64,000 nucleotides of DNA. Origin: Rhodoferax sp. (GTDB lineage Bacteria > Pseudomonadota > Gammaproteobacteria > Burkholderiales > Burkholderiaceae_C). The stretch spans positions 1 through 64,000 of the forward strand of contig JARLJI010000080.1 of the NCBI GenBank assembly GCA_031291295.1. Reading direction: 5' to 3'. Shown one piece after another: positions 58,318 through 64,000 of this stretch. A model generated the notes under the pieces. It was not told where the DNA came from, made no database searches, and worked only from the letters and a program-made list of their open reading frames with translations. Position 1 is the first letter of the stretch; each line of letters opens with the position of its first letter. The position numbers and the translations under genes were made by a program.

Positions 58318-58716
58318 TCAGAACGCATCGAAAGCCGCCTGCAGCCACACCAGGCGACCGGCCTCGATGGTCACCACGTCGAAGCGGCACGCGGGTGGCT
58401 CGCGCAGGCGCATCAGGTAATACCGGGCCGCAAACACGATGCGTCGCTGCTTGGCGCCGCCCACGCTGGCAGCCGCGCCGCCGTGCGAGGCGCTCGCGCG
58501 CTGGCGCACCTCCACGAACACCACGGTGCCGGCGGCGTCGCGCATGATCAGGTCGATTTCGCCACCGCCGCGCCCGGGCGTCCGATAATTGCGCTGCAGC
58601 AGGCGCAGGCCGGCCGCCTGCAGATGTTCAAGCGCCCGCGCTTCGGCGGCGTCTCCGGCCTGTTTCGTGGTGGGCGCGGCGCTGCCGGGCGATACTTTCT
58701 TTTGAAGGAATTCCAT
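58318..58716 (-). CDS. yraN: YraN/UPF0102 family nuclease-like protein
   Basis: A 132-residue protein of the UPF0102 group with GDAAEARALEHLQAAGLRLL, QRNYRTPGRGGGEIDLIMRD and VVFVEVRQRASASHGGAAAS, the restriction-endonuclease-like core (E, D, ExK-like EVR). The cellular role is unsettled. ATG 58716 gives the usual length; an in-frame ATG at 58752 would add 12 basic residues and overlap rsmI. Its start codon shares one base with the rsmI start on the other strand. Confidence 0.9.
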   Translation of the reverse strand: MEFLQKKVSPGSAAPTTKQAGDAAEARALEHLQAAGLRLLQRNYRTPGRGGGEIDLIMRDAAGTVVFVEVRQRASASHGGAAASVGGAKQRRIVFAARYYLMRLREPPACRFDVVTIEAGRLVWLQAAFDAF

Positions 58717-59639
58717 TGACTGCGATTTATGCCTCTGCCTTGAGCGCCGCACACGAGGCAGCGTCTGCCCAGCATTATCCGCACGGCACGCTGTACGTGG
58801 TGGCCACGCCCATCGGCAACCTGGCCGACATCAGCCTGCGCGCGCTGCACGTGCTGGCGCTGGCCGATGCGATTGCCTGCGAAGACACACGCCACACGCA
58901 GACGCTCTTGCGGGCCTACGGCATCGACAAGGCCACGGCGCAGTTGCTCGCTGTGCATCAGCACAACGAGGCGCAGGCCGCGCAAGCCGTGGTGCAGCGA
59001 TTGCAGCAGGGCCAGCGCATCGCCTACGCGAGTGACGCCGGCACCCCCGCGATCAGCGACCCTGGCGCGCGGCTGGTGGCCGCGGTGCGGAGCGCCGGCC
59101 TGGCCGTCGTGCCGCTGCCGGGCGCCAGCAGCATCACCGCCGCCGTCAGCGCGGCCGGCATCGTAACGCCCGGCGCGCAGGACAGCGGCTTCGTGTTTGG
59201 CGGTTTTCTGCCCGCCAAGGCGCTCGAGCGCGAGGCGGCCGTGCAGCAGCTGGCCGGCGAGCCGCGCAGCGTGGTGCTGCTGGAGGCGCCGCACCGCATC
59301 GAGGCCCTGGCACGCGCGCTGGCGGTTCTGGGCGCGCGCCCGGTCACCGTGGCGCGCGAGCTGACCAAGCAATTCGAGGAAATCGCCACCGTCAATGCCG
59401 CCGACTTGCCGCAATGGTTCGCGAACGGGCCCCAGCGCACGCGCGGCGAATTCGTGCTGGTGCTGCATCCGGCCGTGGTGGCCGCCGAATCCGGCAGCGA
59501 ACAGCGCATCCTCAAGCTGCTGCTGACTGAACTGCCCCTGAAGACCGCCGTGAAGCTCACCGCCGATATCACCGGCGCCTCGCGCAACGCCTTGTACGAC
59601 GCCGCGCTGGCGCTGAAGAAAGACGACTCGGGCGATTGA
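58716..59639 (+). CDS. rsmI: 16S rRNA (cytidine1402-2'-O)-methyltransferase
   Basis: RsmI methylates the 2'-OH of C1402 in the ribosomal P-site. The 307-residue protein has GTLYVVATPIGNLADISLRA, ACEDTRHTQTLLRAYGI, YASDAGTPAISDPGARLV, PGASSITAAVSAAG, FGGFLPAK and ARELTKQFEEI, all RsmI/tetrapyrrole-methylase blocks. The start must be TTG at 58716 (GAAGGAATTCCA before it), because no ATG or GTG lies between there and the conserved GTLYVV. It is divergent from yraN, as in many proteobacteria. Confidence 0.95.
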   Translation: MTAIYASALSAAHEAASAQHYPHGTLYVVATPIGNLADISLRALHVLALADAIACEDTRHTQTLLRAYGIDKATAQLLAVHQHNEAQAAQAVVQRLQQGQRIAYASDAGTPAISDPGARLVAAVRSAGLAVVPLPGASSITAAVSAAGIVTPGAQDSGFVFGGFLPAKALEREAAVQQLAGEPRSVVLLEAPHRIEALARALAVLGARPVTVARELTKQFEEIATVNAADLPQWFANGPQRTRGEFVLVLHPAVVAAESGSEQRILKLLLTELPLKTAVKLTADITGASRNALYDAALALKKDDSGD

Positions 59640-59727
59640 TGCGGCAGCCTGGTATGTCTGCGCCATTCACGCGCGCCGGGGAGCGCCTCTTCAAGCGGCG
59701 ACTAGAAATCAGGCATAAAATCCGACT

Positions 59728-59771
59728 CTAGCCCTTACCTCGCCTTCATATTAAGCTCTTAATTTAATAGC
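59728..59771 (-). repeat. 44-bp dispersed repeat, copy 8 (intergenic)
   Basis: Minus-strand reading: GCTATTAAATTAAGAGC, then TTAATATGAAGGCGAGGTAA, then GGGCTAG. It aligns gap-free with copy 3. It is the only copy outside a gene, between rsmI and tRNA-Arg, and the most AT-rich, so it may be closest to the ancestral form. Confidence 0.85.
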
Positions 59772-59807
59772 AACGCCATTGTGAGCAGGCATAGTAATTC
59801 GGGTCGA

Positions 59808-59840
59808 CACCTAACGCCCCGGCTTGCGGGGCGTTAGGTG
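59808..59840. terminator. 13-bp hairpin downstream of tRNA-Arg
   Basis: CACCTAACGCCCC and GGGGCGTTAGGTG pair around a 7-base loop (GGCTTGC), 11 bases beyond the tRNA 3' end on the minus strand. There is no U-tract, so it may act in tRNA 3' processing or as a weak terminator. Confidence 0.55.
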
Positions 59841-59851
59841 GTAATGATGGG

Positions 59852-59927
59852 TGGTGCGGCTGGCGGGGATCGAACCCACGACCCTTGGCTTCGGAGGCCA
59901 ATACTCTATCCACTGAGCTACAGCCGC
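59852..59927 (-). tRNA. tRNA-Arg (anticodon CCG)
   Basis: The minus strand gives a full cloverleaf: acceptor GCGGCTG pairing with CAGCCGC, D-arm AGCTCAGTGGATAGAGT, anticodon arm TTGGCCTCCGAAGCCAA with CCG in the loop, T-arm GGGTTCGATCCCC and an encoded CCA end. It decodes CGG. It is followed by a hairpin. Confidence 0.95.
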
Positions 59928-59988
59928 AACTCCGCTCATTCTAACTGTGAGCCCCAGCGGCCCTGAGAGACATGCTTATCGTCATGAT

Positions 59989-60978
59989 TCAAACCGAGCG
60001 CGCAGGCCGATCTGAGCAACGGGAATTGAAACTCAGAACCTGCGGCTGGAAGTTTCCGACCGAGACGCACTCGATAAAGCCCCGCAATGCGGGCGTCATC
60101 TGTTTGCCGCGGTGAACCACGAGATAGCATTGCCTGAGCATTTTGGGCAGGGTCGTGGACAAACGGCTGAGCCGCCCCGTCTCGATCAAGTCTTCCACGG
60201 CCCAGTGCGAAAGACAGGCCAGTCCCAGGCCCTGCGCCGCTGCACGCTGGATGGCCTCCGAGCTGCCCAGCTCGATGCTGCGCCGGTAGGAGTGAAGCTG
60301 CGCCAGCAAAACCTGATCCGTCGCCTCGCGCGTACCCGAGCCCGCCTCGCGCAGCAGCCAGAGCGCCTCGCGCAGCGCCCTCACGGGCACCCGCGTGTTT
60401 ACGGCGGGATCTTGTGATGGACTCACCAGTGGATGGTCCGGCGCCGCCACAATGACGAGTTCGTCCTGCAGCCACGGCGTGACTTCCAGCGTGGCCTCAT
60501 GGCATGGCCCTTCAATCAGGCCGACATCCAGTTCAAACGCCGCCACGGCCGCGGCAATGACACTGGTGTTGCCGATCATGACTTTGGACTGCCAGGCGGG
60601 AGCCCGGTCAAGCTGCTGCTGGGTGAAGAACCGGCCCAGCAGCGTCGGCAGCACATAGTTGCCAATCGTCGTGCTGGCGCCGATGCGCAGCGACTGCGCC
60701 TGGGCGCTGCTGTCGCGTGCCATCTGCTCGACGCCCACGGCACCGTCCAGCAATGCCAGCGCCCGCGGCAGCAGCGCACGACCGTTGTCGTTGAGCAGCA
60801 ATCGTTTGCCGGCACGCTCGAACAATCGCAACGACAACACGCGCTCCAGCTCGTTGACGGCCGAACTGGTGGCGGACTGCGACAGTGCGATCTGCTCACT
60901 CGCGGCCGTGGTGCTGCCGCTGCGCGCCACGGCTACAAAAATCTGCAGCTGGCGCAGCGTGAGGCGTAACACGTCCAT
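59989..60978 (-). CDS. LysR-family regulator (YeiE/CysL-like)
   Basis: A 329-residue LysR protein: HTH FVAVARSGSTTAASEQIALS, then QSATSSAVNELERVL, and effector domain (LRIGASTTIGNYVLPTLLGR, LDVGLIEGPC, EAGSGTREATDQVL). It is divergent from the yeiH-like gene. This arrangement matches YeiE/YeiH of enterobacteria and CysL/YwfM-type pairs linked to sulfite or sulfur metabolism, so it probably controls that gene. The spacing between starts is 120 bases, with several AT-rich half-sites but no single clear dyad. Confidence 0.9.
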   Translation of the reverse strand: MDVLRLTLRQLQIFVAVARSGSTTAASEQIALSQSATSSAVNELERVLSLRLFERAGKRLLLNDNGRALLPRALALLDGAVGVEQMARDSSAQAQSLRIGASTTIGNYVLPTLLGRFFTQQQLDRAPAWQSKVMIGNTSVIAAAVAAFELDVGLIEGPCHEATLEVTPWLQDELVIVAAPDHPLVSPSQDPAVNTRVPVRALREALWLLREAGSGTREATDQVLLAQLHSYRRSIELGSSEAIQRAAAQGLGLACLSHWAVEDLIETGRLSRLSTTLPKMLRQCYLVVHRGKQMTPALRGFIECVSVGNFQPQVLSFNSRCSDRPARSV

Positions 60979-61098
60979 GGATTGGGGTCCTCTCTATATC
61001 GATAAAGTAGGTAGATATTACATAAAGTACTCGTTAGACAGATGTTGGGGATCTCCCTAAAGTCCCCCCATCTCGCTCCAAACCTAAAGAGGAATTAC

Positions 61099-62229
61099 AT
61101 GACCAGCGCTGCAACAACCATCTCACGAGGCCAAGCCAGCCCGAGAGCGCCCATTCCGAACGGGTTGCTGCGCCTGCTGCCGGGCCTGGGTGTCAGCGCG
61201 GCACTGGCGGTCGCCGGCATGGCGCTGGGGCGTATTGACTGGCTGCAGAACCATGGTTTCAGCGCGCTGACGCTGGCCATCGTGCTGGGCATGCTGGTGG
61301 GCAACACGGTGTACCCGCGCTTTGCCACGGCAAGCGGCGCCGGCGTCACCTTCTCGAAGCAAAACTTGCTGCGCCTGGGCGTGGTGCTGTACGGCATGCG
61401 CCTGACGATGCAGGATATCGGCCATGTGGGTCTGGCCGGCGTGGCCATCGATGCACTGGTACTGAGCTCGACCTTCGCACTGGCCTGCCTCGTTGGCACG
61501 CGCTGGCTGGGGCTGGACCGCAAGACGGCGATGCTGATTGGCGCTGGCAGTTCGATCTGCGGCGCCGCTGCGGTGATGGCGGCCGAGCCCGTGGTGCGCG
61601 CGCGCGCCGAACAGGTCACGGTGGCGGTGGCCACGGTGGTGGTGTTCGGTACGCTGGGGATTTTTCTGTACCCGCTGCTGTTCGATCTGAACCAGTATTG
61701 GCACGTGATTCCCGGTGGCGCCCACACTTTTGGCATCTACGCTGGCTCGACCATCCACGAGGTGGCGCAAGTCGTGGCCGCCGCACGCTCGATCGGGCCC
61801 GATGCGGCTGACTCTGCGGTGATTGCCAAGATGGTGCGCGTAATGATGCTGGCACCGTTTCTGATCATGCTGTCGGCCTGGCTGGCGCGCGACGATGCGC
61901 GCCACGACGAACAGGATGGGGCAGTTCGCAGCGCCACGACGGCGCCGCGCAAGGTAACGGTGCCCTGGTTTGCCTTTGCCTTTGTCGGCGTGGTGTTGTT
62001 CAACTCGCTGCAGTGGCTGCCTGCCCCAGTGGTCGCCGCCGTCACGGAGATTGACACCGCACTGCTGGCCATGGCCATGGCCGCTCTGGGACTATCCACG
62101 CATATGGGAGCCATCCGCAAGGCTGGCATCAAGCCCCTGCTGCTGGCGGCCATCCTGTTCAGCTGGCTGGTGGCCGGCGGCGCAATGATCAACCACTGGG
62201 TACCCGTGCTGTTCAACCTCGTTGGCTGA
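61099..62229 (+). CDS. YeiH-family (UPF0324) membrane protein, putative sulfate exporter
   Basis: A 376-residue polytopic protein with about ten hydrophobic segments. The family block is LAIVLGMLVGNTVYP, FSKQNLLRLGVVLYGMRLT, MLIGAGSSICGAAAVMA, GIYAGSTIHEVAQVVAAA and ALGLSTHMGAIRKAGIKPLL. It is annotated in databases as a putative sulfate exporter, but transport has not been firmly shown. ATG 61099 follows AAGAGGAA. A cytoplasmic loop near residues 265-300 is hydrophilic. It is divergent from its likely LysR regulator. Confidence 0.92.
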   Translation: MTSAATTISRGQASPRAPIPNGLLRLLPGLGVSAALAVAGMALGRIDWLQNHGFSALTLAIVLGMLVGNTVYPRFATASGAGVTFSKQNLLRLGVVLYGMRLTMQDIGHVGLAGVAIDALVLSSTFALACLVGTRWLGLDRKTAMLIGAGSSICGAAAVMAAEPVVRARAEQVTVAVATVVVFGTLGIFLYPLLFDLNQYWHVIPGGAHTFGIYAGSTIHEVAQVVAAARSIGPDAADSAVIAKMVRVMMLAPFLIMLSAWLARDDARHDEQDGAVRSATTAPRKVTVPWFAFAFVGVVLFNSLQWLPAPVVAAVTEIDTALLAMAMAALGLSTHMGAIRKAGIKPLLLAAILFSWLVAGGAMINHWVPVLFNLVG

Positions 62230-62245
62230 AGATCGGCCCGCGAGC

Positions 62246-63031
62246 TTAAATGAGCGCACTCATGCGCGCGGCTGCAGCCTGAAGATGAGGCAGGTGAGAG
62301 AGCGCGCTGTCCAGACTCATGCGCGCGGTGGGCGCATGCACCGCGATGGCGGCGCGCACGGCACCGCTGCGATCACACACCGGCACCGCGACCGCGATCA
62401 ACCCGAGCATGAACTCTTCGCGGTCGCAGGAGTAACCCTGCCTGAGGATGCTGTCGCATTCGGCGCGCAGCGCCGGTGCGCTGGTCAGCGTGGTGGGCGT
62501 CATCGGAGTTAGCGACAGCTGCCCGATGAGCGCGTCGCGCTCATCGGGTGGCAGCTGCGCCAGGAACAGCTTGCCGCTGGCGGTGCAGTGTAGCGGCACG
62601 TGCGAGCCGATGTCGAGCGTCAGTCGCAGCGGCCACTTGGCCTCGACACGATCCAGGTAGAGCACCTGCGCGCCATCGAGTGTCGTGAAATTGCAGGTCT
62701 CGCCGACCTGTTGCACCAGCTCGGCCAGTACGCCATGGCGCAGGCCGCGCACCGCGCCATGGTTCAGTGTGTCGAACGCCATCTGGCGCATGGCCGTCCC
62801 GACAATGAACGAGCGCTCATCCACATCCCGGGCCAGGAAGCCAGTCGCAACCAGTTGGGTGCAGATGCGGTGCACGGTGCCTTTGGGCAACGCGAGCCGC
62901 GCGGCCAGTTCGGCCAGCGACAGCGCACGCCCCTCGTGTGCCAGCAACGCCAGCAGGCGCAGGCTGCGCTCCGCGGACGACCCCGAACCGGGCTTCGATT
63001 CCGCTTGTGCGGCATGCGTCACCGCTTTCAT
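62246..63031 (-). CDS. IclR-family transcriptional regulator
   Basis: A 261-residue IclR protein: HTH SLRLLALLAHEGRALSLAEL, then AARLALPKGTVHRICTQLVA, and effector domain (ETCNFTTLDGAQVLYLDRVE, VPLHCTASGKLFLAQLP, CDREEFMLGLIAVAVPVCDR). ATG 63031 follows GGAGAGA; 63046 is an alternative. It converges with the yeiH-like gene (16 bases between stops) and diverges from the GMC oxidoreductase, which it probably controls through the dyad between them. Confidence 0.93.
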   Translation of the reverse strand: MKAVTHAAQAESKPGSGSSAERSLRLLALLAHEGRALSLAELAARLALPKGTVHRICTQLVATGFLARDVDERSFIVGTAMRQMAFDTLNHGAVRGLRHGVLAELVQQVGETCNFTTLDGAQVLYLDRVEAKWPLRLTLDIGSHVPLHCTASGKLFLAQLPPDERDALIGQLSLTPMTPTTLTSAPALRAECDSILRQGYSCDREEFMLGLIAVAVPVCDRSGAVRAAIAVHAPTARMSLDSALSHLPHLQAAAARMSALI

Positions 63032-63061
63032 TTTCAATCTCTCCATGCGGGTAAATACCTA

Positions 63062-63085
63062 TTTTGGAACGTTGTGTTCCGAAAA
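63062..63085. promoter_or_regulatory. IclR operator candidate before the GMC oxidoreductase gene
   Basis: TTTTGGAAC-N5-GTTCCGAAAA forms a dyad (GGAAC/GTTCC with near-matching flanks) in the 128-bp divergent region, 75 bases before the oxidoreductase start. GGAAC/GTTCC-type half-sites are common for IclR regulators. Confidence 0.55.
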
Positions 63086-63159
63086 ATTAAAACCTATGAT
63101 TTGCCGACTTCGGATCGAATTGTTCCACTGTCCCGATTGCGCTACGAAAAGGAAACAGA

Positions 63160-64000
63160 ATGAGCGAAGAGTTCGACTACATTGTCGTCGGTGCCGGCTC
63201 CGCCGGCTGCGTGCTCGCAGGACGTTTGAGCGAAGACCCGGCGACCCGCGTTCTGCTGCTCGAAGCCGGTCCGCCCGATCGTTCGCTGTGGATCCACTTG
63301 CCCATCGGCTATGGCAAGACGATGTGGAGCGACACCTACAACTGGCGCTTCAACACCGATCCCGATCCGAACATGAACGGTCGACGCATCTACTGGCCGC
63401 GTGGCAAAACGCTGGGTGGCTCGAGCTCGATCAACGGCCTGATCTACATCCGCGGCCAGCGCGAGGACTACGACCACTGGGCCGCACTCGGAAACACGGG
63501 CTGGGGTTACGACGACGTGCTGCCGTACTTCATCAAGTCCGAGGGCAATCAGCGTGGTGCGATCCCGTTTCATGGCAGCGACGGGCCACTGAAGGTGTCC
63601 AACATCGGCGCCAGACATGAGCTGATCGAAGCCTTCATCGACGGCGCTCAGCAGATCGGCGTGCCGCGCACAGACGACTTTAACGGCGCACAACAGGAAG
63701 GCGCCGGCTACTACCAGCTCACCACCTCGAAGGGTTGGCGCTGCAGTACCGCCAAGGCCTATCTGGATCCGGCCCGCGGCCGCACCAATTTGCGCATCGA
63801 AACGGACGCGTTCGCCGCCGGATTGATCATGGACGGCACGCGCGCGGTCGGCGTGCGCTACCGCCAGGCGGGTCAGATGAAGGAAGCGCGCTGCAACGCC
63901 GAAGTCCTGCTCGCGGCCGGTTCGATCCAGTCGCCGCAACTGCTGCAGCTCTCGGGCATCGGGCCGCGCGCGTTGCTGGAAAAGCATGGCATCCCGGTGG
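63160..64000 (+). CDS. GMC-family FAD oxidoreductase (choline dehydrogenase-like), 3' end outside window
   Basis: The first 280 residues are present. The FAD-binding motif VVGAGSAGCVLAGRLSED with LLLEAG and the GMC signature GKTLGGSSSINGLIYIRG followed by EDYDHWA are clear. Later blocks KGWRCSTAKAYLDPARGR and EVLLAAGSIQSPQLLQLSGIG contain the second GMC signature. Members oxidise alcohols, including choline and aliphatic or polyethylene-glycol alcohols. ATG 63160 follows AAAGGAAAC. The catalytic His/Asn pair lies beyond the window. It is divergent from the IclR gene. Confidence 0.93.
   Translation, partial: MSEEFDYIVVGAGSAGCVLAGRLSEDPATRVLLLEAGPPDRSLWIHLPIGYGKTMWSDTYNWRFNTDPDPNMNGRRIYWPRGKTLGGSSSINGLIYIRGQREDYDHWAALGNTGWGYDDVLPYFIKSEGNQRGAIPFHGSDGPLKVSNIGARHELIEAFIDGAQQIGVPRTDDFNGAQQEGAGYYQLTTSKGWRCSTAKAYLDPARGRTNLRIETDAFAAGLIMDGTRAVGVRYRQAGQMKEARCNAEVLLAAGSIQSPQLLQLSGIGPRALLEKHGIPV

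Noticed and set aside
59852-59927. tRNA-Arg as an integration site for the adjacent genes
   Set aside because: No integrase, no duplicated tRNA 3' end and ordinary chromosomal genes on both sides.

Overview
This is a GC-rich, densely coding 64 kb chromosomal segment. The gene set points to a beta-proteobacterium of the order Burkholderiales, most likely family Comamonadaceae (Polaromonas/Rhodoferax/Variovorax/Acidovorax-like). Pointers are two Bug/TctC-type periplasmic binding proteins, a PhaM-type PHA granule protein, DUF3567 and DUF3108 proteins, a recG-queA-tgt neighbourhood, pilT-pilU next to yggS, and two families of short dispersed repeats. The genus is an inference; no rRNA is present.

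Layout. (1) 1-4.6 kb is an accessory edge: a broken alpha-hydroxy-acid oxidase, a DsbA-like/MBL-fold/SnoaL-like operon divergent from a LysR gene with a palindrome between them, and an intact IS5-family (IS427-like) element with CTAG on both flanks. (2) 4.6-8.5 kb: cupin, recG and queA. (3) 8.5-16.9 kb: a catabolic block sits between queA and tgt. It has two CaiB/BaiF-family proteins (one with a full alpha-methylacyl-CoA racemase triad), a TetR regulator, an acyl-CoA dehydrogenase, an XylC-like aldehyde dehydrogenase, a Bug binding protein and an enolase-superfamily enzyme. Two matching palindromes upstream of all three transcription units define a likely TetR regulon. (4) 16.9-21 kb: tgt, a haloacid dehalogenase and an EF-G gene outside a str operon. 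(5) 21-30.5 kb: two DUF2946/TonB-receptor pairs, one followed by a PCu(A)C copper chaperone, enclosing a small unknown gene, a second Bug protein, a FIST sensor and phaM. (6) 30.5-41.9 kb: mixed metabolism (enoyl-CoA hydratases, FAA hydrolase with IclR, HiPIP, purU, psd, class V aminotransferase). (7) 42-51.9 kb: a single-chain biotin-dependent carboxylase, a PAS-GGDEF-EAL protein, and putA divergent from an Lrp regulator. (8) 52-60 kb: an unknown protein, yggS, pilT, pilU, a beta-hydroxyacid dehydrogenase, a BON lipoprotein, a DiaA/GmhA-type protein, yraN, rsmI and tRNA-Arg(CCG). (9) 60-64 kb: LysR/YeiH and IclR/GMC-oxidoreductase divergent pairs; the last gene runs off the window.

The most unusual signal is a 44-bp repeat (GCT-N11-AGC followed by a 27-bp arm ending near GGRCTAS). 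It recurs at seven places plus one partial site, mostly inside reading frames, and usually in the same reading phase. A second, GC-rich repeat of about 80 bp occurs three times, once in frame inside putA. The annotation rests on reading motifs and translations by eye; no database search was run.
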